The position numbers and the translations under genes are program-made. Below, piece by piece: positions 26,215 through 38,709 of a DNA stretch of 64,000 bases (positions are counted from its first letter, which is position 1; each line of letters starts with the position of its first letter). This DNA is from Colias croceus (taxonomy: Eukaryota > Arthropoda > Insecta > Lepidoptera > Pieridae): the NCBI RefSeq assembly GCF_905220415.1, contig NC_059537.1, forward strand, positions 7,819,622 through 7,883,621, read 5' to 3'. The notes under the pieces are model-generated. The model ran no database searches. It saw only the letters and a list, made by a program, of their open reading frames with translations, and was not told the origin of the DNA.

Positions 26215-26499
26215 AATGATTAAAATCAATTAGCATTTATTTATTAGTTAATAGGTAGAGCAAATCGCTTGACTTTTTGATGAATACCAAGTGGTTTAAC
26301 AAATAATATACTAGAGACTTAAACTAAAAACAATAACTATGTTATAAATCGATCAGTTTTATTGCACCCAAAACTTTTAAAAAGTTTCCCCGGTTAGCGT
26401 CCAATACAACCAGCGATAGAAGGTTGTTACAATGCCAAAAATTGATAGATTCCCATAGACATTGGCACTTTTAACATTATTAATCCAATTTTCGTTTCG

Positions 26500-26700
26500 T
26501 TCGTATGAATCACTACTAAAACAAAGTCGCTTTCTCTGTCCCTACTTATGTCCCTTTGTATGCTTAAATCTTTAAAACTACGCAACGGGTTTTGATGGGG
26601 TTTTTTAATAGATAAGTAGAGTGATTCAAGAGGAAGGTTTTAGTATCTAATTTATTAGGTTTTAGACAAAGCGGGCGAAGCCGCGGGCGGTAAGCTAGTT
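26500..26700 (-). repeat. Short retroelement-derived repeat, reverse orientation
   Basis: Contains 'AAAACTACGCAACGGGTTTT', 'TAGAGTGATTCAAGAGGAAG' and, at the end, 'GCGGGCGAAGCCGCGGGCGG' and 'TAAGCTAGTT'. The last part is the reverse complement of the 'ACTAGCTTTCCGCCCGCGGC' head seen at 30222 and 58696. The left boundary is uncertain. Confidence 0.6.
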
Positions 26701-28428
26701 GATAATAAACTAGACATTACATAAACTTCATTTGTATTTTTACCATCATGATTCGTAAATTAATTATGACAAGCTCACAGCTACAAAATAAAATTCTAAG
26801 CAAACATGATTTTACCTCAAAGCTAATTGAAACATTCTTTTACGTTTATTTTATAAAAACAAAGCGATATAATCCCGGTGAGAGGAGGATATTCTCGTTA
26901 CGCTAGTAGCCTCACACAGAAACCAGCACAATATCCAGGAGGCAAATTAATCCGAGCACGGCTGGCCTGATCGGCGCCGGTCAGCGCGTCCTCGCATACT
27001 AATGCTATTGTTTATCGAAGGGGCTAATCTGTGCGTACCAGCCGCTTGTGTCCGCTTTTGAAATTATAACGGATCACTTTCAGCCGCTTCTAATCCGATC
27101 TGACTTCGCCTCGATCGACAAACGTGCCTTCTCGATCCGCACGACTCTTTGTCATCTGTTATGCAAATATATCCTTGATATTTTAGTACAATGCTTTATA
27201 GAATAGGTCGAATCACGAATATCTACTTCAAAATTAACATAAATCTATAGTATAATAGAGCGGGGTTTATAACAACAATAAAATTCTGTTTATTTTACTC
27301 ATCTATGCTCTTACGAATTAATGAAAAATATTATTATATAGATATTGACATTATATCAAAGATTTTTAAAAAGTTTTATTTTTATTGACTGAGCATCTCA
27401 CTTTTCAGGCAATAAATGCACGCATTCTGAGTGATAATAACGGTAACCCTCTGCGGCACCTTTATTGTTATCGAATAAAAATAATCCAAGGATTTTGAGG
27501 ATGATCGTAAATTATAAGGGCGACGCTCACGACCGACCCGCGCGGTGCATGAAGAAAGCGTCTCCCTCTCAGTGTTCACTTTGTGAAATTAACTTAATAA
27601 ATCGTTGAAATTTAAAAGATAATTTAAGATTACAATTATATACGTAATCAGGATAATAATAAAATGAAATAAACAAAAAAAATAGTCACGCTAAATATTA
27701 TAAAATAAGAATATATGTATAAAAGGGTATGCAGCTAATTTAATATGCACCATTTACGTAAAGAACCGGTTACCAATATTGAACATGAGTTATAAACATA
27801 ACGGAAAACGTGTTTACAATAGCACGATAGCGAAAAGTATACGATCTGATAATAACGGGGTCGTAACGCACATTTTTGACGGTGTGAAGCTCTGAAAAGC
27901 CACCGGTATCAACAAAAGTGGCAACTGAAACTAATGAATTATTCATATCGGCGGAGCGGTGCATGTTCTATCACTGTTTTATCTATTGCGGGGCTCACCG
28001 GCCTCGGCCCGCGCCCCTCGCCGGCTCCCACAAGGGTTAACTACCTTGCAACCAACAATTTTACTGCCGTTTGAGAAGACTAGATAAGCTTCATGTTGGA
28101 AATAAACATTACCGTAATGTGACCGCTAACGCAATTACTATTAAACAAGGGCCGTTTATTTATTCATTTTGAATTGTTTCACCGCGTTCGTGGCTAATTA
28201 TATTTGCTTTTGGATGTCGTTCCTGTTTGTAAACTTGAGTTTTTATGACTGTAAAATGAAAGGAACCGTTTGCTAAAATGGTTTTTTTATTTGTTCTTAA
28301 ACTGATTCATGTTTCATAATATTACAAGATGCTCTACCTAGATAAGTATGGAATTAATCATTTGCTTTAAACATATTGTCTGGTGTCGTCCATATTCTCT
28401 ATTGTTCAATAAACCTAGATACGGATAG
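26701..28428. other. Non-coding spacer with GC-rich islands
   Basis: GC-rich patches at about 26930-27140, 27500-27560 and 27985-28040 stand out from the AT-rich background, several with homeodomain-type TAAT or AATCCG sites. No exon recognised. They are candidates for conserved regulatory DNA (inference). Confidence 0.4.
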
Positions 28429-28614
28429 TATAAAGGCGAAAGTTTGTGAGGATGGATGGACATATTATGTTTGTTACTCTTTCAAGAAGGTTTTTCTTGA
28501 CTTGACGAATTTGGATGAAACTTTACAATACCTATCCTGTATTAGGTTATGTACCAGAATAACACATGATTAACTTGATTTTGCCAGCGGGTGAATCCGT
28601 CCGGCACAGCTAAT
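28429..28614 (-). repeat. Short retroelement-derived repeat, reverse orientation
   Basis: Begins 'TATAAAGGCGAAAGTTTGTG', the reverse complement of the family tail. It continues through 'ATGGATGG' and 'GTTTGTTACTCTTTCA' and ends '...CCGTCCGGCACAGCTAAT'. The inner part is rearranged relative to the 30222 copy. Confidence 0.6.
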
Positions 28615-30221
28615 AATATAGTACTAGGAATTTGAATTAAGTCAATTTTAACAGGGTGAACTGACTGCCTCAGTCCCACGGGAACCAAACCAGTCATATT
28701 TGTTCAATTGTCAAAATCAGTTAAAAATATTATCAAGCTTATAATATATATTTTGTTAAAGAAGTGGTAAATAGAGGTAAATATTACAAAGATTTTTAAT
28801 TAGAATACTATTTTAAAAAGATCTTGATTTCATAATTCATATTTCTATTACATAGGTCTTTGCCATTTATAACAGTTTTGATAACAAAAAACTTAACACA
28901 GCTCTTATCGTACAAAATAAACAGAATTTAAATCCATAGCATATTAAATTCACAAACCACTGTAAGCAATTGAAGTGACGGGCGATGTCTTTGGATGTCT
29001 TATTGCAGTTGGAGACGCAACGACGCCGAGCGGACAACCGTAAACAAGATAAGACCTAACCTGGAATACACGACATATAAATCCACACAGATTTCATTGC
29101 TCGCTTATACTCTATCCCCAATCTGGGAATAAATCTATTCATCTAACCACTGTTGACGTCACGGAGTTTGTACTGAGCATACGTAGAACTTAAACTTCCT
29201 TTGTACAATTGAACGAATAGAATAAGTATGACAAAACGATCCACATGTACATAAGTAAATGTAAAAATATTATTTTTTAAATTTGAGACTATTAAGAACA
29301 TGTTCTGACAATTATAATATAGTAAAGAAATTTAAGATTTATGTATTATGAAAACAATAATTCCTTCATAATAATAGCCTTAGATTACCTTACAAATATC
29401 CGTTCATTACGTTAGCTATTTAACAGACAAATTGAACATAGTTTCTAAAATAATATTAGAAAGCTTGGTTTGGATTGAACGGTCTATATTATCTGCTGAT
29501 CGAAATAAAAAATGGGTCCGATAGTCCAATTATCGAAGCTTAAGAATCTAGTAGATACGCCGTATGACCAATTATAGAGCATCAATTATTTTTTGCGAAT
29601 GACTGGGAAAGACCGCATCTTATAGAACGAAGTCGTGGTCACAGCTATTTATGTCCAAATCGTATGATGAAGCAAGCAAGATTGGTAAATAAAATATATT
29701 CATCAATCAACTGATTTCATTTCCGTCTTTCTTAAACGACCCATTTTTATATTTTTTGTAATTTTGGTTTGGCTATAGGTAGAAATAAATTTACTTACAC
29801 AAATATTTAATAAAAAGCTGCTATATGGCATTACAAAAACTGCTATTTTCTTTATATACTTTCAAGCAGTTGGGAAACATATTTTCTCCGTGTTTAATCA
29901 AATATAAATTTAAAAAATAATCTACTGGTTCTAGAATATCCCATTCTCTATCTTTTCCTATTTTTAAGCAGTCTAAGTCGTCTACAAAGTTGGGATAAAA
30001 GTTTATTTCCATGCTAATCGGAACCTTAGGACTAGGTTCCCTTAACCGACTGGAGCAGAAACTGATTTTTATCAAATAAGAATACTTAGTCGTCGAAGCA
30101 TCAACTAACTTTCTCGTCTTAGCAAGAGTCGGGAAAATCTTAATCTGAACGAAAGATGCCTAAACAGGCAGTTGATAATGTTTAATTATAGTACAATCAT
30201 TGTTATAATTTTTTATGGAAA
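28615..30221. other. Non-coding spacer
   Basis: Mostly AT-rich. A minus-strand open frame at 29821-30075 (84 codons) with C-terminal motifs DREWDILEP and ENMFPN has slightly protein-like composition and could be a decayed transposase end, but I cannot assign it. Confidence 0.4.
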
Positions 30222-30538
30222 ACTAGCTTTCCGCCCGCGGCTTCGCCCGCATTTGCAAAGGAAAACCCGCATAGTTCCCGTTCCCGTGGGATTTCCGGGA
30301 TAAAAACTATCCTATGTGTTAATCCAAGTTACCCTCTATATGTGTGCTAAATTTCATTGTAATCGGTTCAGTAGTTTTTACGTGAAAGAGTAACAAACAT
30401 CCATACATCCATACATCCATACATCCATACATCCATACATCCTTACAAACTTTCGCATTTATAATACTAGATTTCCGCTCGCGGCTTCGCCCGCGTTTGC
30501 AAAGGAAAACCCGCATAGTATATTAGATTAGTAGGATA
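30222..30538 (+). repeat. Retroelement-tail repeat with a second truncated copy in tandem
   Basis: The first copy (30222-30470) runs from ACTAGCTTTCCGCCCGCGGC through 'CCGTGGGATTTCCGGGATAA', 'ATCGGTTCAGTAGTTTTTAC' and a (CATC/CATA)n tract at 30399-30443, to 'ACTTTCGCATTTATAATACT' and AG. The second piece (30471-30538) restarts with CCGCTCGCGGCTTCGCCCGC and jumps straight to ATTAGTAGGAT, i.e. it lost the middle. Confidence 0.7.
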
Positions 30539-33147
30539 TGCAATGATGTTAACTTTATTTGATTTAAATAGTCAACTTTTCGGCTGATATAAAAGGAATA
30601 ATACATATACTGATATATAAGGAAATAAGATGGATCAATAAATTGATGCGATAATCAAACGCCAATGCAAATGCTTAGAGTTAGGAAATGCGGGCAGATA
30701 GAAGTCGCGTAGCCGTCTGCACGCTATAAACAACTTTCGCAATTAAACTTTTATTCGGGAGGTCGATATTGCTGTGCACCCGAGCTATATTTTGCTTATC
30801 AACTTAGTACAACTCAATCTTAGACTGGACCCCTGAAATCACGACTCACTTGAGTGCCTAACAACGTAGATTATTATTAGGTACTAAAACACAGATACTC
30901 TATCTCTACTCTACTGTCTATAAAATTATTGGTTATTGATAACTTGATAAGCTACCAAACTTATCATGTGTGGAAACAAATCATCATTAGAAATGGAAGA
31001 ATAAATAATGATTCATATTATGAATAACATCTATTGTAACTTTCGAGTTCCTTTCATATGCTGAAACTTTTAATAGTTACGTAATTAATAAATATGTGTA
31101 GTAATATCAACAGTTAATTTATATGCTTGATATAACATTATTTTAGCCAAAATTTGAAACAAATACGTGATATTATAAATAGATAAGTATAATAAATATT
31201 TTATTACAATACAGTTAAGTCACCAGTTGATAATTCGTACAATAATATTAAATCAATACTGAAATGATAACTCATTCCCGTTATAATAGCATTGTTTAAA
31301 GTAGGGCAATTTTAATTTATTGGCATTCGCTTAATTTCAAGTTGCATTCCAAAATAGTTCAACAAGCTATTGAGTATTATAGTATCAATTGACTATTGGC
31401 ATTGAATTAAAAAAGTTTTTTAATAATATCATTTTTATACAATCGTTGCCTATTAAAGTACCGAGTTCCCGATTTTTATAGGCGAAGTTAAGGAATATCA
31501 AGTTTTATGATTATGAGAATATGCTTTACAAACTCTGAAACTTGTTTCCATAGAATTCAAATCAGGTTTTAGTTTGAATTATGCAGTCGTGACTATTGCC
31601 AACAGCGCTCTGTGCCACGTTGTTTTGTTTAATAAGCAGTGTTGTTAGAAAATTGTATTCTATTCCTTATAATAAAACTATATTATAATGTTCATAGCAT
31701 TGTCAATTTGTACTAAAACACCAGCAATGTAAATAACTTTTCCGTGTGTTGAATGTATTAAAATTTAAAATGTTATTTCATGCAAATGAAGAAAGATGTT
31801 GCCTCCTATATAATACAAAGTATTAAGGTAAGAAGGTCCAGTATCATATTAGTTATCTACTTATATCTATTATATAAAATTTGCTCGTGCCACTGTGGCT
31901 GGATCAACACAAAATAATAATCAACTTAGTACTACGTTTGTAACAAATTTCCAGTGTATGTAGATGGTTAAACATATAACTTGAACATACATAATATAAT
32001 GTGATCTAAATTTATATTCAAAGAGGAGAGCTATGTTTTAGTTTTCTTATATAGTGGTAACTGGTAGGAGGCAACTGAGCAGTCGTTTCACCTGATAGAA
32101 AGTTAGTTAGTGTGTTTGTAATGTATAAACCTATTCTGCCTGATTCTGATAATTCTTTCACAAAAGAAAAAACTATTATTCCTAAAACTTTTTGTTTTTA
32201 TCCTTGGTCAACCGTGTCAATAACCGAAACAGCAATTATATATAATATGCTATGGACATATATAAAACTAAATGCTGTTTCGATGCTATAATAATACCCA
32301 GATCCATAAATCACTCCGATATGAGACACCAATATCACAATAACCTATTTCAGTTGCGATTCCATCGAACCACCCTACAATACGGTTTGGAGAAATTGAA
32401 ATAATATTACTATAAATTATTCTCTAACCGTAATATGGGCATAGTGCATTAGATTTTTATATTATACTGTACAATACTTTGCGTTAGTTTATTTTTCTTT
32501 TTGAATAAACTATAGTTGAGTAGGTAGGCTTTGAGAACCTAGTACCTAGTCACAAATATTACAAGTATAAAAACATAATATAGATGAATTTAAAAAAAGC
32601 GCTCAGTGGCTTTGTCATGCTTTGTAATTTGTATAAATACTTCAATAATGTATTTTGTTGAAATTACGAGCCATATAACTGGCTAAAATCTATAAAGCAG
32701 AGAACTTACCCTCAAAATAAACTATTGCCGAAATCAAAGCAATATCATAGTGAAGAGTAATGAAAAGGATAAATGCCTTCACAATTGAGTGAATCGTACA
32801 GTTTTGTTAATAGATGGATAGGTAAGGCTGAACAGGGGGACAGGGCTCACGTTCTCATTATTCAAATGCATCGAAGCAAATTATGGTAATCTGGGAAACC
32901 TGTTCTGTTTCAGTAATATTAGTATACAAACGTTGACGGCCGTGCTCATTGTCTATAATTTTAGATTTGTTAACTTTAGTTAATGAGACTCTGTTTACTT
33001 TCTATTTTTGAACCAACAATTCATAGTATTATGAGTCAATGTGTATTGTTTCTTATTGAATACGTACCGAAGTAACATCAATCTAAATATGCGTTTCTAT
33101 TTTTCAGATATTAAAAATGAAAAATTACCAAATATACAGTATTTTAT
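30539..33147. other. Non-coding spacer
   Basis: Very AT-rich, with no exon, RNA gene or clear repeat recognised. Confidence 0.5.
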
Positions 33148-33495
33148 GGTCATACAGATGAGCGTAGCAAAGGCTACGCCGTAGACTGTCAACGACGTCT
33201 ACGAATGGTAGACGAGTAGTCGCCAATCTATTAAAAATAGTTGCCATATTTGTTCAAAAAATAAAAAATATATCCATGTGGATTTTTCTAGTGATCGGCA
33301 TACCATGATCGCCATTACATGAACTTTTCAAATCTCTACACGTTATGGTCGCACATACAAATGAAGCAGACATGGAAAAAGACATGCGAATAAAAAATGT
33401 TGTGTGGTTTTATGAAACCACGGTAAAAGTTAAACTTTTTTTCACACTATAGACATTAATTTATCGTGCGTCACGCGACATGCGCTACACAGACC
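33148..33495. mobile_element. Possible MITE with serial hairpins
   Basis: Perfect short stems follow one another: GCGTAGC (33162-33168) with GCTACGC (33173-33179), then GTAGAC (33181-33186) with GTCTAC (33197-33202), which also pairs with GTAGAC (33208-33213). A further stem GTGGTTT/AAACCAC lies at 33404-33421. The wording 'ACAGATGAGCGTAG ... GTCTACGAATGGTAGACGA' resembles a common lepidopteran MITE. The ends and target duplication were not resolved. Confidence 0.35.
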
Positions 33496-36400
33496 AAAAA
33501 GTTTGAGACGATGTAATAAAAGTTTCACTTTAAAAATTATTTTCTGTACATGTTGACATGTATAATATTGAGTCAATCTATGAAATTGTGCCGAAATAGC
33601 ATAAGCATATTTAATAAATTATGTATTTGTTTATATTGAAATGTATATAATATAAATTTCAACATTTATTGTTTATTTATTTTATGAAAATAATAAATAA
33701 CATCGACACTGTTTATTTTAGCAGAAATATTTGAAACTATATTCAACTCAGCTTATTTTCTGTACAAGTTAATCTGTGCAGATGCAACCCATCTTCCTAT
33801 TTAATCAAATAAACAAGGTAACTATTTTACGTTACATCATAATATGTATACCTAATAGCTTTCACGTTTGTTTATAATAAACTTGGACCTCAGCTTTTAA
33901 ACTAATGAAGTTTTCCAACTTTCAGTCTCTTCCCTGATGTAGGTAACTACTGATATTGCAAAGTTTAAAGCCATTTGTCATAATAATATTTTCAGTTAAT
34001 GGACGTAGATACATTATATTGACTCCTCTAGGACGTGAGCAATGAGTAATTAACTCAATGTTTTGATGTTTTCAGTTTAATGTTCAGTCTGAGATTTCAA
34101 ATTTAATTCGGCGTATAGGACGAAAATGTTTGCAAAATACGATTTGAATGGGTTAGTTAAAAAATAAAAAACATGACTGGATTATAACATAAGGTAAAGT
34201 CAAAAAAATAACTCAATCCGTGTTTTCATTTTTTGGTCATGCCTTACACTTCGGAAATTTAATGTGGCTAAAGTAATTTTCCGCGAGCACAGAGCGGAAA
34301 TTACCACATAGTGAAGTGACGTGTTCGACAAACGTCACGTAGTCGGATCCGAGCGCGGAGATCCTTATATCCAATTTCCGGGCGTTTTTGTTGAAAATGA
34401 GAATTAGCTGACATGACGTGTCGGAAGGCTAAATTCAATGATGCCAGTGAATGCAGCCTGCCAGTCGCCACCCTTATCTCGTGTATTTGTGATACAAAAT
34501 CATAATCTGTATAATAATAACAGCCGCATTTTATAACAACAGTGACAATTTCTCTGCTCCAATTTTAATTTTTAGATGGCCATTGTACAATGTCCCATTT
34601 TTGCATTTATAATGACAGGAACTAGTAACCCTGAAGTGATATTTCATCCACTCGGGACTCGTTGAGTGAGTTGAAAAAGGTGATTTTTTTATTTAATATA
34701 TTTTTGTGGGCGAGATTTGGTCGTCAAGTGACTCGTCGGTGTCACTCTTGGAGTCACCGGAGCGCGCGTAACGACCTCGCCGTCTGCTTCTGTGCGCAGC
34801 GCGATGAGGGCCGCTCTCGCCTCTCGGATGTAAAATACATCCCTAATCCAACCAATCACACTTCACAAACAAAATTTCATCCACTGATATTTCACCTGAT
34901 GTATATTTTGTACTAGAGTTAACAGGATTCATCAGACTGAAAATTATGGCAAAAATAAATATTACCTACTTATTGTTAAAAAGATCGATCCAAGAAAAAT
35001 GCGCATTAAAATATGCTTTGCTTTAAAATTTAAACTTTCTGTAAAATAAGGAAAAAATTTTTGATAAAATAAATTTCATTACATTCACATTTTTTCCAAT
35101 GAATAGAGAACATTTATTTACATTATTATATGTATATCATGAATAGTAATAAATCGATGTTAGCCAGCTAATGGACTAAGGGATAAGAAAAATTTCAAGT
35201 AAGCATCTACTTTAGTGGAACGTGAGCAGCCTATTTTATTTTCTCGTATTACTCATGATCTGTATTCGCTCTGCTGACTCTAGGTACTTATATTGCATTG
35301 CAGTTAAATCAATTAAGATTTTTAAAGTTACGGCTACTTATTTATTTATTACGATGGTAACTGGTAAGTGAGTCAACTTGAATCAGTTTACAAGAAATAA
35401 ACTTTTGCTTTTTTGATAATACATGCAATAAGTGATTAATGACTAATGAACTGAAAATACTTAACTTTAATGTTTAATTAATAAAGAAGATTGAATTATT
35501 TTTCAACAAAAACTAGTAAAATAATTGTGAAGCAGAGAGAACGTTCAACTAAAAATGTATTTTTTATATTTATGCAAACAAAGCAGAAATTCAAGTATCT
35601 CATAATCAAATTATGCAAAGGATGCAGAAACTACGTAGATATCACCGATCTCAAAACAATTGAGTAGTAATGTTCATTCGACCTCTTTTTTATAAGAATG
35701 TAAATATTAGTTAATAAATATTGTAAATATTCTTATTTACAAAGACACGATAGGAAATGTATGCGTTCTCCTTTATTTTACCTCGATAACTTCAGTAACA
35801 AATTTAAAACGTGACGAACAAATCAAAGAACTACATAAAGTTCGTATATTACCTACGCGCCTCAACTCCCAGTCATGGGACCTACTGAAGATGAAAATAT
35901 AATAATAGAGGCGCATCAAACGTGATGTTATTAAGGGGTTCCGTGACCGGAGTCGCGATCGCAGGCGCGCACGCACTACGCGTGCAACGAATACAAACCT
36001 TTTCACATGCAAAACCAATGTCTTTGCAAATTCTATGCGACGCTCTGTAGACTGTAACAGACCGGATGATATATTCAGTGATTCTTAAAGCGCAATCATT
36101 TTTCACTCACATAACATGACTGCACAAACACGTTGAATGCCATAAAACTTTTCCATTTAACTTATCGAAATACGTAAGCTCTCTCTTTATTTTATGTTTA
36201 AAAAAGTATAGAAACAAAACGCACTATAAATCATAAGATTTAGCAGAGAACCACTAAATACAATGTAAACCAATAAACAACTTAGAAGAGTGTAAAACTT
36301 TTTAACTATAATTTCTAAGTTGGCCATAAAGGGGAAATACTTTTATTTGTTGTAGAGTGGAAACAACGCCCGTCGGCGCCTAATCAAGGAGTTGGCCGGG

Positions 36401-38504
36401 AGTCGCGCCGCTAACGAACAGGTGTACCTATAAATATTTTCCGGGGCGATTGCTTCAGGCTTTAATCAGCGCCGCGGCACCACTTTACCGCTTTTCATTG
36501 ACTCCCGACTGACCTGCCAACGCCGATTGGAAACCTATACTCCAGGGATATACTGCCAAAGAAAAATCTACGTATTTTTCGATTTTATGGGCTAGAAGAA
36601 TGGCATTAAATTTATTAATCCCCAGACATTTGTTGACGACAGATTCATAAAATTTATTTTTCATTCGATTTTACGTTGATTATGCAGATTATATTAAAAT
36701 ATTGCGCAGACAGACTTTCCTCCTTTCTATCATATCATATTAAAAACTTAACTTATGCAAAAGAAGGCATAATTTACATAATTTAATAACAAGATTTTCT
36801 TATAACTTTGTTAATTACTGTATACCGAGTTGTATCGTTGAACAGTACCTACTTACGTCTATCTACGAGAAGAGTGTCTTTTAGCCAAACTTTTTACTAT
36901 GTCGTAGTAAAAATTGTACGCAGCTCTTGGAAGGATAACAAATAGGGTTGATATAAACTATAAATTTGAAATATAATTTGCATAATAATTATATTTATAC
37001 ACATAATTGTAAGATGACAAGAAATTAATAATTAGTATGAAAATAAAATAGAAGCTGACACTACCACGATTTGTTATCTAAATTTAGCATGCCAGTATTT
37101 AACCTCGAACATCTTAACATTAATTCAAAGAATTATCCATGAGACGTTTAATTAAAATAAACTTCAACTGATAAAAGATAGATGTTTTCTAAAAGTAACT
37201 AAGCACGAGCCCTATTCGTGTGTATGCAGCGCACAGAGCATGTATCTTTATACGTGCAAAGCTCCGTTGCTGCGACTTTTCAATACACGGTAGACTCCGC
37301 TGCTTTAATTGGGTTCGCGCCGCTTCTCGCGCTTTGTCCTCGTGATTCAGCCACAAAAATGAACAACCTCGGTGAAACTGCTATCGCTAATTAAAACTGT
37401 CGATCGTTTCTTTCATTGCCAGTCCTTTATTTATAGCGCTCCATACACAAGTTTTACCGCTCACGAAACGTTTATATGATTTATCACGTCCTCAATTGGT
37501 ATCTTTCAGCTTTTGCATACAATTAAAAATGCAATGCTCATTTTTTACTTGGAAATAGGAATATGATTTATTGAGCGCTTTGCATGTGATCTATTCCTTT
37601 AAATATCTATATTCTTACGGTCATATAGGACATGCTTTCTAAGAAGACGCGAATTTTTACAGAAATTCTAGAATCGATTGTTTGTTCTCATTTTCAAATA
37701 TTGAACTATTTTTGTTTTATTCCTAATTTCATAATTAACTAATTACGTAGAGTATTTTTTTTAAACATTATTATTGCGTAAAATGTAGATTTTTACAAAA
37801 AGGCTATACGTATACACTTAGAAATATATCCCTAATAATAAACGAAATGAATAAAATATATTACAGATTTTTGACTAAAGGATAATTCCTACATTTTTCT
37901 TTTCTCACGAAGGATATTTTAAGTGGTCAAAATTCCTCAACGCAAAAGGGGTTGCTCGTTATTCGTAGGGTAAGTAAATCATGTATATTTATTTATGCAG
38001 TAGCACTGTTGTCAACGAAAAATCTCTCTATATGGTAAGCAAGTTCCTTATTTGGTCCCAACCTTTATATCATTTGAACTTATATCGTATCATCTGTAAT
38101 GAATACTAATAAATCAGAAGCATTCGTAAACTTTTCAAGTAAATTAATATAAACTTGTGCAATCCTTCGTGCATTGGTATTCAGAGACTAGTTTCGTATA
38201 ACGGGAAAATGAAAGATTTTAATGAAAGCCTGCGATCACAGAATCTATATAGAGTAACTAAGTCAAGAGGGATATTATTTTTAATTATTGCGATATCTTT
38301 CATCTATTTCACTTAATTATTTTAATATTTATATTGAATAAATTAATACCAGGCGTAACGAATATTGATCTTTATTATCTATATACATTATACATATAAT
38401 AAATCTGTAGATGGGTCAATTCTGTACATTGAAAATATTGAAAAAATAAATAGCAGGGGGTGTTACTGGATCGATACCAAGCCCAAATATGTGATTAAAA
38501 AAAT
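33496..38504. other. Non-coding spacer
   Basis: No exon recognised. Stem-loops at 34274-34303 (TAATTTTCCGC with GCGGAAATTA) and 34316-34338 (GTGACGT with ACGTCAC) sit in a GC-richer patch running to about 34830. Another GC-rich island lies at 36356-36500. Confidence 0.45.
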
Positions 38505-38709
38505 TATTGTCTGTCTGTCTGTCTGTCTGTCTGTATGTTCAGGCATCACGTGAAAACTAACGCTTCGATTTCGATGAAACTTGGTATAGTTATACCTTAT
38601 TATCCTGGGCATAAAATAGGATACTTTTTATCCCGGAAAAATACGTAGAAAAAAAAACTTAATTTTTCTTAATTTTTCCGCGCGGACGGAGTCGCGGGCG
38701 GAAGCTAGT
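38505..38709 (-). repeat. Short retroelement-derived repeat with (GTCT)n
   Basis: Starts with a (GTCT)n tract (38509-38533). It continues with 'ACGCTTCGATTTCGATGAAA', 'CTTGGTATAG' and 'GGCATAAAATAGGATACTTT', and ends with 'CGCGCGGACGGAGTCGCGGG' and 'CGGAAGCTAGTT'. This is the reverse of the head of the short-repeat superfamily seen elsewhere in the window. Confidence 0.7.
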
